Shown: piece after piece, positions 25,676 to 35,976 of the stretch
Layout: each line of letters starts with the position of its first letter
Position numbering within the stretch: the first letter of the stretch is position 1
Assembly (NCBI GenBank): GCA_020722815.1
Contig: DYKB01000042.1
Location: forward strand, 1-59,343
Direction of reading: 5' to 3'
Length of the DNA stretch: 59,343 nt
Origin: Caldithrix sp.
Lineage (GTDB): Bacteria > Zhuqueibacterota > Zhuqueibacteria > Thermofontimicrobiales > Sulfurfontimicrobiaceae
Notes under the pieces: model-generated
What the model saw: the letters and a program-made list of their open reading frames with translations, nothing else
Databases searched by the model: none
What the model was told of the DNA's origin: nothing
Program-made: the position numbers and the translations under genes

Positions 25676-26806
25676 ATGGAAAAGCTACGGACGCTGGTTG
25701 TTGATGACGAGATTGGCATGCGCCTGAGCATCAAGCGGGTGCTGGATAAATATCAATTGACCTTGCCGGAAGTTGATGATGAAGTTTATTTCGAAGTCGA
25801 TGTGGCTGAAACTGGCGAGGAAGCGCTGGGAAAAATCGAAATAGATCCGCCGGATATTTTATTGCTCGATTATAAATTGCCCGGAATCAGTGGTTTGGAA
25901 ATTCTCGATAAATTGGCTGCCAAGGAAAGCGAAATGATCATTATTATGATCACAGCTTACGCTTCCATCGAAACTGCAGTCATTGCAGTAAAGCGCGGTG
26001 CGTTCGATTTTCTGGCGAAGCCGTTTACACCGGAAGAGTTGCGAAAAAATATCGCCAAAGCCGCTCAAAAATTAATTCTGGCCCGGCAGGTTCGCAAACT
26101 CGCTCGTGAAAAGCATCAGGTCCGTTTCCAGTTTATTTCCGTTTTGGGGCATGAATTGAAATCCCCCTTAAATTCAATTCAGGGCTATCTGGAAATCATG
26201 AAAAAGCGGGTGCAGGGAGATAATCTGGCCACCTACGATACCATGCTTGACCGCTGTTTCGTGCGGATTCAGGGGATGCGTAAAATGATTGGTGATCTCA
26301 TTGATCTCACCCAGATTGAATCCGGCCAGAAAAGGCGCGAATTGAAAGTTGTCGATCTCAACGAAATAGCACGACACGCAGTCGAAACAGATCTTCCCGA
26401 TGCCAAAGAAAAAAACATTACCTTAAATTTAACGACAAACGGCATGGTGATGATGAATTGTGATGGCGGTGAAATTGAAATCATCTTCAATAATTTAATT
26501 TCCAATGCTATCAAATATAATAAACCGGATGGTAAAGTTGATATTCAACTCGGCAAAGAGGGAGAACGCATTCGGATTACGGTTGCTGACACCGGTATTG
26601 GATTGACCGAAGAAGAAGCTGGTCGCCTTTTTAAGGAATTTGTGCGTATTAAAAACGAGAAAACGCGCAATATTCTGGGCAGCGGCCTCGGTCTGACGAT
26701 CGTGAAACGGATTGCGATGCTTTATAATGGCAATGTTACTGTCAAAAGTCAACCGGATGTGGGGAGTACGTTTACGGTCATGCTGGATGCGAATGTACTG
26801 GTTTAA
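25676..26806 (+). CDS. Receiver-histidine kinase hybrid (REC-HisKA-HATPase)
   Basis: Soluble 376-residue protein with an N-terminal receiver (pocket VVDDE; phospho-acceptor Asp65 in LLLDYKLPG; Thr93; Lys115 in LAKPF), a dimerisation helix with His159 in LGHELKSPLNS, and an ATPase domain (N-box NNLISNAIKYN, DTGIGL, GSGLGLTIVK). Having the receiver first means its own kinase activity is probably controlled by incoming phosphate, as in other REC-HK relay proteins. There is no DNA-binding output. The final target, perhaps hyd transcription or hydrogenase activity, is not encoded next to it. It lies three bases downstream of the stand-alone receiver, so the two are translationally coupled. Confidence 0.88.
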   Translation: MEKLRTLVVDDEIGMRLSIKRVLDKYQLTLPEVDDEVYFEVDVAETGEEALGKIEIDPPDILLLDYKLPGISGLEILDKLAAKESEMIIIMITAYASIETAVIAVKRGAFDFLAKPFTPEELRKNIAKAAQKLILARQVRKLAREKHQVRFQFISVLGHELKSPLNSIQGYLEIMKKRVQGDNLATYDTMLDRCFVRIQGMRKMIGDLIDLTQIESGQKRRELKVVDLNEIARHAVETDLPDAKEKNITLNLTTNGMVMMNCDGGEIEIIFNNLISNAIKYNKPDGKVDIQLGKEGERIRITVADTGIGLTEEEAGRLFKEFVRIKNEKTRNILGSGLGLTIVKRIAMLYNGNVTVKSQPDVGSTFTVMLDANVLV

Positions 26807-27043
26807 AATTCAATACAAACACTTTATAAAATTGTATGCCGATTCGTGGAAAAGCATTGGGCGGGATACGTAACGTTGAGTAAGTCAAATAACTCATTAC
26901 GCATTACGTTTTACGAATCACGCATCAGAATATAGCCTTCAAAATAAAATCACTTTTATTATCTGCTGACTTTAAATTATCCTCCCAACTCACCCATTCA
27001 AAAAATCCTCCCGCTTCGGCGAAAGAGTATAAAAAAAAATGAC
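26807..27043. repeat. Gap with a cupin 3'-end remnant
   Basis: On the minus strand, 26990-27024 reads LSPKREDFLNG then stop, closely matching the C-terminus of the cupin gene at 35977-36318 (FSPMREDFLKNAIK). The 18-bp core TTCAAAAAATCCTCCCGC (26997-27014) recurs exactly at 28725-28742. Both copies bracket the abiE module. The rest of the gap is simple-sequence spacer. Confidence 0.6.
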
Positions 27044-27072
27044 TTGACTAAAGTGAATAAAAAGGTTAAATT
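27044..27072 (+). promoter_or_regulatory. Promoter of the abiE operon
   Basis: TTGACT (27044-27049), a 17-base spacer, and TAAATT (27067-27072). The predicted leader to abiEi is about 150 bases. A diverged copy of the same promoter block, with GTGACA and TAAATT also 17 apart, follows the module at 28829-28857. Confidence 0.6.
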
Positions 27073-27227
27073 TATCAAAATATCTGCAATATGTCATATT
27101 ATGGGTGAGGGAGACCGTTTCAGGGCTGCATTTCCTTACATAAGTGCAAACCTTGCCTCCGAAATTTAGATTTGATTTTATTTTTTAATACACAAAAGTG
27201 CTAAAAATAGCATTTTGGAGAAATAAA

Positions 27228-27845
27228 ATGCGATATATGGAATTCAGGGCGGCATTAAAAACATTTACGGTGTTTTCCCTGAATGAAATTAAAAAAATCG
27301 ATAAGTCATTCCATCGCCGTCGATTAACTGAATGGCAGGAGAAAGGATATATTAAAAAGATCATTAAAGGGTATTATATCTTTTCTGAAGTTGAATTAAA
27401 TGAAAATGTGCTTTTTGAAATTGCCAATCGAATTCAAAATCCATCTTATATATCACTGGAAATGGCACTTTCATATTATCATTTAATTCCCGAAAATGTA
27501 TATCGCATAACTTCAGTTTCCAGCCGCCGCCCTTGTAACCTGAATACGCCAATCGCCGAGTTTAATTATCGTAAAATTAAGCCGGGGTTGTTTTTTGGCT
27601 ACCAGCTCATTCCTTATAATGGAAAATATTTCAAAATCGGCCAAGTAGAGAAAATAGTGCTGGATTACTTTTATCTTCATCCACATTTAAAATCTGAATC
27701 TGATTTTGATAGTTTACGCATCAATCCAGATAAATTCTGGAGTCAGTTGAATGAAGTGCAACTGAATAACTATCTTGAAAAATTTTCCTGCCAACAGCTA
27801 ACAAAGACAATTAAATCATTTTTGGAGTTCATGAGAAATGCTTGA
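27228..27845 (+). CDS. abiEi: AbiEi-like type IV antitoxin
   Basis: A 205-residue antitoxin of the AbiEi type: an N-terminal winged helix (VFSLNEIKKIDKSFHRRRL, then WQEKGYIKKIIKGYYIF) followed by the C-terminal antitoxin domain (YISLEMALSYYHLIPENVY; ITSVSSRRP; KIGQVEKIVLDYFY). In known systems it represses its own operon and counters the nucleotidyltransferase toxin without stable binding. I choose ATG 27228 (TTGGAG seven to eight bases upstream) over a GTG ten codons earlier. Its stop overlaps the toxin gene by eight bases. Confidence 0.85.
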   Translation: MRYMEFRAALKTFTVFSLNEIKKIDKSFHRRRLTEWQEKGYIKKIIKGYYIFSEVELNENVLFEIANRIQNPSYISLEMALSYYHLIPENVYRITSVSSRRPCNLNTPIAEFNYRKIKPGLFFGYQLIPYNGKYFKIGQVEKIVLDYFYLHPHLKSESDFDSLRINPDKFWSQLNEVQLNNYLEKFSCQQLTKTIKSFLEFMRNA

Positions 27846-28611
27846 CCTCAAACAAATCGAATCTTTTTACCCGGAACCGATTCGCCGATATAAAAAGAAT
27901 ATCCTGCGTGAATATTTGCAATATAAAATATTGGAAATCCTTTATGATTCACCACATGCCAATAATCTCGCTTTTATGGGCGGAACAGCATTAAGAATTG
28001 TACATGGTCACAATCGATTTTCAGAAGATCTGGATTTTGATAATTTGAACCTGGAACAGCCTGAATTCGAAGAACTTATGAAATTAATTAAAAATAAATT
28101 AGAGCTGGCGGGATATTCAATTGAACAAAGGATCGTATTTAAGCAGGCGTATCATTGTTATATAAACATTGCAGAGATACGCTACGAAAATCGATTGTCC
28201 GGACACCGGGAAGAAAAATTAACGATTCGTCTGGATGCTGAGGCGCAAGAAGTTGCTTATACTCCAGAGAAGGTTATTCTTAATAAATTTGATGTTTTTA
28301 CCCGAATTTTAACTGTACCAACTGATATATTATTAGCACAAAAGTTACTGGCCATTCTGTATCGAAAACGAACCATGGGGCGTGATTTTCTTGATACAAT
28401 CTATTTGCTTGGTAAATCAAAAATTAATTTTGATTACTTAAAACAAAAGAGTAATATCACCAATATGGCGGAATTAAAATCAATGCTTTTATCGAAAATT
28501 ACTTCTATTGACCTAAAATTACTTTTAAAAGATGTGGAACCGTTTCTTATTCATTCGGATGATTCCAAAAAAATTTTATTATTTGGTGATTATATCGCCT
28601 TAATATCATAA
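27838..28611 (+). CDS. abiEii: AbiEii-like nucleotidyltransferase toxin
   Basis: DNA polymerase beta-fold nucleotidyltransferase. The toxin signature is intact: GGTALR (residues about 43-48) and RFSEDLDFD with two catalytic Asp. A downstream DRLL-like region (VPTDILLAQKLLAILYRKR, GRDFLDTIYLL) is typical of AbiEii. Known relatives block growth by adding nucleotides to tRNA or by binding GTP, and protect against phage by abortive infection. The frame is full length and overlaps abiEi, so the module is probably functional. The pair is bracketed by 18-bp direct repeats derived from a cupin gene end. Confidence 0.9.
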   Translation: MLDLKQIESFYPEPIRRYKKNILREYLQYKILEILYDSPHANNLAFMGGTALRIVHGHNRFSEDLDFDNLNLEQPEFEELMKLIKNKLELAGYSIEQRIVFKQAYHCYINIAEIRYENRLSGHREEKLTIRLDAEAQEVAYTPEKVILNKFDVFTRILTVPTDILLAQKLLAILYRKRTMGRDFLDTIYLLGKSKINFDYLKQKSNITNMAELKSMLLSKITSIDLKLLLKDVEPFLIHSDDSKKILLFGDYIALIS

Positions 28612-29147
28612 AGCTATGTTACGTAACCACGATAAAAAAATCATATTTTACCGGTGATAATAAAATCACCAGGGGCAAAATTCCTGATTCTGATACCATG
28701 TATTTATCGTAAAATTTTTATCCCTTCAAAAAATCCTCCCGCAGCAACGATAACATCTCGCTGATAATGAGCAAGTTTAAATTGCGATGATATGAATATT
28801 CCGATTTAAAAAATATAAAAAAAATGACGTGACAATAGTAAATTAAAAAATTAAATTCAATATAAAGCTTAAATTATAAATCATTATTGGTTAATGGAGT
28901 TCAATTATGGCCAATATTGCCTTATTTTGTCATTATAAAATCAATACCATTACCTTCTCCTGCTTGGCGCAATAATAACAAAGGATGTTTTCACAAAAAT
29001 ATACTTGAGCGCCCATGACCAATCGCACCAGGTAGCGTGACATATTTGAATAGCCGGGAGATGATCATTGGAGTTATAATCGCTTGTGATCATCAAAGAT
29101 TTTTGAATATCATTATTATGGGTTCGATCACGAAGGGAACCAAGCTT
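28612..29147. promoter_or_regulatory. Gap with second cupin-end repeat, promoter-like block and a stub frame
   Basis: It contains the 18-bp repeat at 28725-28742, whose minus-strand reading again ends in LREDFLKG and stop. A promoter-like GTGACA-17-TAAATT follows at 28829-28857. A 22-codon frame comes next (MANIALFCHYKIN..., from 28907, behind GGAG). The block resembles the one ahead of abiEi, so it looks duplicated and may drive the regulator gene that follows. Confidence 0.45.
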
Positions 29148-32100
29148 ATGGGAATTAATAGAAACCAAAGCCCACAGTCTTTTATTTGCATGTACCTGCG
29201 CAGCGGATGGATTTTGTTTCTGGTGGTTATCGCCCTGTTGTTTGGTATGCCAAACAACTCCACTCTCTGTGCGCAAACGAATACTTATCGCTTCAAGCGG
29301 CTCACCATCGATGACGGCCTTTCCCAGAGTCTGGTGTACACCATCCTGCAGGATGACCAGGGATTTATGTAGTTTGGCACCAAGGATGGACTCAACCGTT
29401 ACGATGGCTATCACTTTACTATTTTCCGGCACAATGCGTATGACTCCACCTCGATTTCCGGGCAGGAAGTCAAGGTGCTTTACATTGATCAGCACCGAAA
29501 TCTTTGGGTTGGTACCACGGGCTTAAATCGATTCGATCCCCGGACCGAGACCTTTCACCACTACCTGCACGACCCGAAGCGGGCGAATAGCCTCAGTCAT
29601 AATACGGTGAACGCCATCATCGAAGATTCGACCGGGGCGTTATGGATCGGCACCGCCCAGGGTCTGAATCGGTTCACGCCGGATGGTCCGGGCGGCTTCA
29701 CGCGTTACCTGCACAATCCCGACGATCCCCGGAGTTTGAGTCACAGCCAGATCCGCTCGCTCTCGATTGATTGCCAGGGTACATTATGGATCGGCACCTC
29801 GATGGGGCTGAATGCCTGGCCCCGAAACGCGTCGGCAGGCTTTCTGCGTTATCAACTGCCGGGCGAAACGATTACTTGTCTCTTTAATGATCACCACGGC
29901 ACGACCTGGGTCGGTACCCCGGCCGGCTTGTTGCGCGTGGATTACCAATTGGATGGAACGCCAACTTTTAAATTATTCCCTTTAATTTCCGAATTAATCC
30001 AGCAGCCCTGGCAGGGCAGCATCATGGCGATCAGGGAGCGACCGGATGGTAAATTCTGGGTAGGGACGCAGGTGGGATTGACCTTATTTGACCCGGCCAA
30101 TGGCACGTTTCAATTTATCCGTTATAATCCAATTGATCCAGAGAGCATCAGTCATAACGCCGTGATTTCGATTTTCCAGGATCGCAGCGGGATTTTTTGG
30201 TTCGGAACACCGGGCAAAGGGATCAATAAACTGGTACCGGTCACCAAACCTTTTCACTATTATGGCGGCATCCTATCCCAGTTAGCGGAACAGTCTGGAT
30301 TCAGCATTAGCGCCATTCTCGAGGACCGGTCGGGTATGATCTGGGTGTCTGCAAATAATCGTCTTTATCAGCTTGACCGGGCGACGGATCAGTGGCGCCG
30401 CTTCAGCCAGGTGTCGCAACCCATCGGTCAGGTCATCGAAGATCCCCAAGGTTGGCTGTGGTTCAGCACCGGACGCGGTTTTTTCAAATATGATCCACAC
30501 ACTCAAAAAATTGCATTGTCGCCTTCTGCGCTCCCGATCAGCGGCTACCTGCGCGTGGTCAGTGAAAATGGCGTGCAGAATCGATTGACAAGCATTCCAG
30601 GGCTGGAACGACATGCCGATGCCCTGAATGCGGCGGGGATTAATTTGTACAAGGTTTTGGCAGATACCAGTCAGATCGTCTGGCTGGCCACGGATGCCGG
30701 CTTGATGCGCTTTAATCGCATGGATTCTTCACGGATTACTTTACAAAATGATCCCCACAATCCCGCCAGTCTGAGTAACGATGTGGTATATTCGATGCTC
30801 CCGGATCCGCGCACCCCGGCGCAGTTCCTCTGGGTGGGCACGGCGGGCGGAGGCCTCAATTGCCTCGATAAAACAAAGCTGACCTTCACGCACTTTACGG
30901 AAAAAGATGGGTTGCCGAATAATGTGATCTACGGGATTTTGCCCGATGGTCACGGTTGTTTGTGGCTGAGTACCAACCGCGGGCTATCGCGCTTTGATCC
31001 ACAAACCAAATCCTTTCGGAATTTCGACGTGCAGGATGGTTTACAAAGCAATGAGTTCAATCGGAACGCTTATTTTCTGAGTGCGCGCGGCGAAATGTTT
31101 TTTGGCGGCATCAATGGATTGAATATTTTTCATCCGGATAGTATTCGCAACAATCCGCAGACACCGCCCGTGGTGATTACAGATTTTCAGTTGAACGATC
31201 AATCGGTCTCCTTTCGCGATCCCAGGGCGCCGCTCCGGCAGCCAATTTCCCGAACCAACGCGATTCGATTGGCCTATTACCAGAATACGATCGCCTTCGA
31301 ATTTGCAGCCCTGGAGTATACCGAACCCGTGAAAAATCGCTACGCTTATCGGCTGGAAAATTTTGATCCGCAGTGGATCCAGGCCGGCGCCAATCGTAAA
31401 GCCATTTACACCGACGTTTCACCCGGTGAATATATTTTCAGCGTAAAAGCCGCGAATAATGATGGTATCTGGAACGAGGCGGAGGCTTCGATCCGAATTA
31501 CAATTACGCCCCCATTCTGGCAGACCTGGTGGGCGTACGCCAGCTATTTGATTTTAGCCGCGATGCTGGTCTTTGACATTGTCCAGGGTCGGGTTCATCG
31601 CCTGGAAAATCGATCCCGGCAACTGGAAGCTGCGGTCCAGGCCCGGACCGCCGAGGTGGTGGCGCACGAAAAACAGCTTGCCATTCAGGCCGAAAAGTTA
31701 CTCGAACTTGACCGCATCAAATCCAGTTTCTTTGCCAACATTTCGCACGAATTCCGCACCCCGCTGACCTTGATCCTCGGACCCATTGAAATTTTGCTGG
31801 CGCAAATCCCGCAGACCACCCTGAAGCGGGAACTGCACCGCATGCAAAAAAATGCCCACCGGTTGTTGCGCCTCGTAAATCAACTATTAGACCTTTCCCG
31901 GCTGGAAACGGGTAAAATGACCGTGCAGGTGAGTCCGGGAAATATTGTCCCTGTGCTCAGTTCGATTACCAACTCCTTCGCCTCGCTGGCCGAGCAGAAA
32001 GGGATCGGCTTACAATTTTTCTTTGAACAGCATGAAATCATGCTCTGTTTTGATCGGGATAAGATCGAGAAGATCTTTTACAACCTGCTCTCGAATGCGT

Positions 32101-33407
32101 TCAAATTCACGCCAACAGGTGGTTCTGTGACGGTAAAAGTCGGGAATTGTGACCGGCTGCCGGGAAGGCGGGAGAGGGCGAGCGCGTGTGCGGGCGAGGA
32201 GACGGAGGATCGGGGGAATAAAGATGTCAATGCGCCGGAGCACCAGCATCCTCGTACGGAGTTGGAAATTACGGTTTCTGATACGGGCATTGGTATTGCG
32301 GCGGATCAATTGGCTTATATTTTCGACCGGTTTTATCAAATCGATAATTCCAGCACCCGGCAGCACGAAGGGACAGGCATCGGACTCTCACTGGTGAAAG
32401 AATTGGTGACCTTACATCATGGCCGCGTTGAAGTGACCAGTGTGGAAGGTGTGGGGAGTACGTTCACGGTGTATCTGCCCGTAAGCCCGGCGGCGTTTAG
32501 CGCCCAGGAAATGGCCGCGCCCGGCACGGCCACACCAACGACGGACTGCGCGATGACGTCGTTCATCGACCTCGAAACCGCGACCCTGCCGGCCGCCGCG
32601 CAGCAATCAGAACTGGAAAAAAACGCCGGCGAATTCGACACCATTATCCTGGTGGTGGAAGATCACGCCGATGTGCGGGCGTATCTTCGCGAACATCTGG
32701 AATCCAGCTATCGGGTGATCGAAGCCAATGACGGCGTCACCGGGCTTGAAATGGCCCGCGAATTCATTCCGGATCTCATTGTGAGTGATGTGATGATGCC
32801 GCGGCTGGACGGGAATAAAATGTGCTATGCGCTCAAAACCGACGAGCGCACCAGCCATATTCCAGTCATTCTCCTGACAGCACGCGCCGCGTTAGCGGAC
32901 AAAGTGACCGGCTTAAAGACTGGTGCCGACGATTATCTCACCAAGCCCTTCAATGCGGTGGAATTATTGGCGCGGATCGAAAACCTCATTACTTTACGTC
33001 GTCGCCTGCGCGAACAGTGGCAGCGCACGGTGATCCTAAAACCCGGTGAAATTGCCGGCACGCCGCTCGATCAGGCCTTTTTGGAAAAGGCGCTGGCCGT
33101 CGCCGAAGCCCATCTGGAAGAGGAGGACTTTAGCATCGAAGAATTTGCGCGCCATGTTGGCATGAGCCGTTCCCAACTGCACCGGAAACTGCACGCGCTG
33201 ACCAATCAGTCGGCCAGTTTGTTCCTACGGTCGGTACGCTTACAACGGGCGGCGGAATTGTTACGCCAAAATACCGGTACCGTGGGTGAGATTGCGTACC
33301 AGGTTGGTTTCAGCAGCCAGGCCTATTTTACCCGTTGTTTTCAGGAGCAATTCGGCTGTTCGCCGAAAGAATACGCGGAGAAAAAAGCCGGCGGGAAAGA
33401 TAATTAA
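29148..33407 (+). pseudogene. Hybrid two-component system regulator (HTCS) with an in-frame TAG
   Basis: Membrane-spanning sensor-regulator of the type that senses glycans in the periplasm and activates utilisation genes. From ATG 29148 (AAGGGA nine bases upstream): signal anchor, about 13 propeller repeats (LWIGTAQGLNRF and similar), a Y_Y_Y domain, a membrane helix (WAYASYLILAAMLVFDIV), kinase (FFANISHEFRTPLTLIL; DTGIGIA; GTGIGLSLVK), receiver (VSDVMMPRLDG), and an AraC-type helix-turn-helix. Codon 75 is TAG (29370-29372) exactly where the first blade should have Trp (GFM-W-FGTKDGLNRYDG). All downstream frame is intact, about 1345 codons. Markedly more GC-rich than its neighbours. It is broken or recoded; a GTG at 29475 lacks export. 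Confidence 0.88.
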
Positions 33408-33520
33408 TTTGTAATCATCAAATAACAAATCCCAAGTGACAAATTACAAATCCCAAATAATAAATACCAAATTTCAAATTCTCACGATTAAGTAATCAAC
33501 CTTTCCGGAATTCATCTTTT

Positions 33521-33640
33521 CGGTGGCCTCTTTATTCCGTGGTCCTTTCATTCAATGGCCGCTTCATTCTGTGGCCCCTTCATTTCTTAATTTCTTCTCT
33601 CAGTGGCCTCTTTATTTTTGTGGCCCCTTTATTCTGCAAT
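33521..33640. repeat. Degenerate 16-bp tandem repeat
   Basis: About six units of the form TGGCCYCTTTATTCYG, some longer, follow one another between the regulator gene and the next T9SS gene. The rest of the 413-base gap (33408-33820) is AT-rich with 'CAAATCCCAAATAA'-type simple repeats. No gene is seen. Confidence 0.65.
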
Positions 33641-33820
33641 TTACAACATAACTTCAAAACTTTGCAACATAGTTGAAAGATTTTTTCGCTCAAATTTAGT
33701 ATCTTAAAGTGTCAAATTAATTCAAATCGTTCTACCCGAATCAACTGTAATTAAAAGTAAAACACCGATTTGGGGTAAAACAACCTGCAAAATTTAACCT
33801 TTTATGATTAGGAGGATGGT

Positions 33821-35863
33821 ATGAATACCAGCAAAACATTTTTCAACGATTTTTTTAAATCGCAGCAGCTATGGTTACATTTAAGACAAGGATTCAGGAT
33901 TTTGATGATTATTTCCCTGGCCGTACTTCTCTGGAGTGAAGCCAACGCGCAGACTGGCGACCCCGATATCGACGTGCGGGGTGGCAGCCCGCTGATTTCC
34001 ATTGCCAACGGCGATGACACACCGTCGCTCGATGATGGCACTAATTTCGGTGGGACAAGTGTTGGTGAGTCGGACGCCCAGACGTTTTTCATTTACAATA
34101 CTGGCAATGCCAACCTGAATCTTACCGGCACGCCCGCCGTGCAATTCACCGGGCCGCATGCCGCCGACTTTTCCCTTTCGACCATTTACAATACCACCAT
34201 TGTCCCGGACGGGAATACGGAATTTGATATCGTCTTTACACCAAGTGCGTCCGGCTGGCGCACCGCCACCCTTGTCATTCCCAACAATGACCCGGATGAA
34301 AATCCGTACACCTTTGCCATTCGGGGACAGAGCAAAGCACCGGAGATGTCTGTGGAGCACAGCGAGCACTTCGGTGTGATTATAGCCGATGGCGACATGA
34401 CGCCTTCGGAAAGCGACGGCACGGATATTGGATCGGCAAATGTCGGCGACATTAAAACTGTAGAGTTTCATATTGACAATTTTGGCGATAATGTTATGCT
34501 TTATCTGACAGCCCGGCCGGAAGTGCAAATCAGCGGGGCGAATGCCTCGGATTTTACATTTACTGACATTACTAGAAATGAGATTGGGGTTGCCATGGAG
34601 TCATATTTCCATATCCAATTCAATCCCAGCGCGCCCGGCGTGCGCCGCGCCATTATCAGCATTCCCAATAACGACCCGGATGAAAATCCGTACGACTTTG
34701 CCATTCAGGGCACGGGGCTGCCTGTGGGCACGCCGGAAATCGAGGTCCAGGGCGGCAGCCCATTGGCCGCAATCTCTGATGCAGCCACCACGCCTGAAAT
34801 TGCCAATGGAACCGATTGGGGCGAGATCAATGTCGGTTCCGGCGCGGTTGAGCACACTTTTTCAATCCAGAACACGGGAGCGATGGACCTCAATCTGACG
34901 GGGAGTTCGTCCCGGGTCGTGGTGACGGGTGAAGGATTCAGCCTGGTCACGGACGCAACAACGCCGGTGGTGGCCAATGGCAGCACCACTTTTACGATTT
35001 GCTTCACCCCATCCGCGCTGGGTGTGAAGACAGGTACAGTTTCCATTGCCAATAACGACGCCGATGAAAATCCGTATAATTTCGTGATCAGCGCCACGGT
35101 AGTCGATCAGGTTGCGCCGGTGATTGTCCCGGTACCCGGTTTCACGACCATTAGGCTGGCGACTTCCTGTTATCAAACATTTACGGTCACGCAGTGCGTG
35201 GCTTCAGTTTCCGATAATTGTGCCAGTCTTACGCTGGATGACGTGGTAATTAGTCGGGTTACCAGTGACGAAGAAGAAGATGCCCGCGGCATTCGGGATG
35301 GTTTCACCAAAAAAGACATCGTCATTGCCGCCGATGGCAAATCGGTCAAATTACGCCGCGAGCGAAATATTTTCCGTAACGGGCGGGTTTATACAATACA
35401 TTTTTCCGTGAATGACGGCAACGGCAATACCGGTACCGCGACCTATTTAGTCACCGTGCCGATTTGTCCTGTCAGACCAGCGGTGGACGATGGCCCGTTA
35501 TACAGTGTCAACGGTGCCTTGTCAAAATCAATCGCTTTGGAGGATGAGCAACTGGAGGGTGAATTTGTTGAAACGATCCCGCCGGAAGCGTTTGTACTGG
35601 AACAGAATTATCCCAATCCATTCAATCCGCAAACCCTGATTACGTACTCGCTGCCCTTCGATGCGACGGTGTCGCTTAAAGTGTATGACGGACTGGGACG
35701 CGAAGTCAGGGAATTGGTCAATACTTCCCAGGCGGCCGGCGTTTACCAGGCGATTTTTGATGGTCAGGGACTCGCCAGCGGCGTTTATTACTACGCCATT
35801 AAAGCGTTTGACAATACCGGTAAGAGTTTTTCTCAGATGAAACGCATGATTTTGACGAAGTAA
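33821..35863 (+). CDS. Secreted T9SS protein with three choice-of-anchor-D-type repeats
   Basis: Extracellular beta-sandwich protein. Its signal segment is LRQGFRILMIISLAVLLW ending before ANAQTGDP; the leader is long (about 40 residues). Three roughly 105-residue repeats follow, each opening with D/EI-VRGGSPL or its like, with 'GTNFGGTSVGE', 'FTIQNTG', and closing 'IPNNDPDENPY-FAI-G'. A further domain rich in disulfide-capable Cys (SCYQTFTVTQCVASVSDNC) precedes the type A sorting tail (LEQNYPNPFNPQTLITYSLP, SGVYYYAI). AGGAGGAT lies six to seven bases before the ATG. The GC content is like the regulator upstream and higher than in the rest of the window. A structural or adhesive role is inference. 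Confidence 0.82.
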   Translation: MNTSKTFFNDFFKSQQLWLHLRQGFRILMIISLAVLLWSEANAQTGDPDIDVRGGSPLISIANGDDTPSLDDGTNFGGTSVGESDAQTFFIYNTGNANLNLTGTPAVQFTGPHAADFSLSTIYNTTIVPDGNTEFDIVFTPSASGWRTATLVIPNNDPDENPYTFAIRGQSKAPEMSVEHSEHFGVIIADGDMTPSESDGTDIGSANVGDIKTVEFHIDNFGDNVMLYLTARPEVQISGANASDFTFTDITRNEIGVAMESYFHIQFNPSAPGVRRAIISIPNNDPDENPYDFAIQGTGLPVGTPEIEVQGGSPLAAISDAATTPEIANGTDWGEINVGSGAVEHTFSIQNTGAMDLNLTGSSSRVVVTGEGFSLVTDATTPVVANGSTTFTICFTPSALGVKTGTVSIANNDADENPYNFVISATVVDQVAPVIVPVPGFTTIRLATSCYQTFTVTQCVASVSDNCASLTLDDVVISRVTSDEEEDARGIRDGFTKKDIVIAADGKSVKLRRERNIFRNGRVYTIHFSVNDGNGNTGTATYLVTVPICPVRPAVDDGPLYSVNGALSKSIALEDEQLEGEFVETIPPEAFVLEQNYPNPFNPQTLITYSLPFDATVSLKVYDGLGREVRELVNTSQAAGVYQAIFDGQGLASGVYYYAIKAFDNTGKSFSQMKRMILTK

Positions 35864-35871
35864 TGTTTGAG

Positions 35872-35898
35872 CCGCCAAGGCCTTCAAGACCTTGGCGG
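35872..35898 (+). terminator. Hairpin after the choice-of-anchor gene
   Basis: A perfect 9-bp stem CCGCCAAGG/CCTTGGCGG with a nine-base loop lies nine bases after the stop. There is no strong T-tract, so it may be a weak terminator or a 3' stabiliser. Confidence 0.6.
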
Positions 35899-35976
35899 TT
35901 GATTCAGCCTTTCACGTCCCAAACATAAGCTTGACTTTCCCCTCGCTTTATCAGCGGAATTCTTCTGCCGATCCTG

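Noticed and set aside
28950..29495. A 181-codon minus-strand frame over the start of the hybrid regulator
   Set aside because: It is antisense to the regulator's signal peptide and first propeller blade, which read as real protein on the plus strand. The minus product has no recognisable domain.
33881..34528. A 215-codon minus-strand frame inside the choice-of-anchor gene
   Set aside because: It is a shadow of the repeat-containing plus-strand gene. GC-rich codon bias leaves the opposite frame open; composition is not protein-like.
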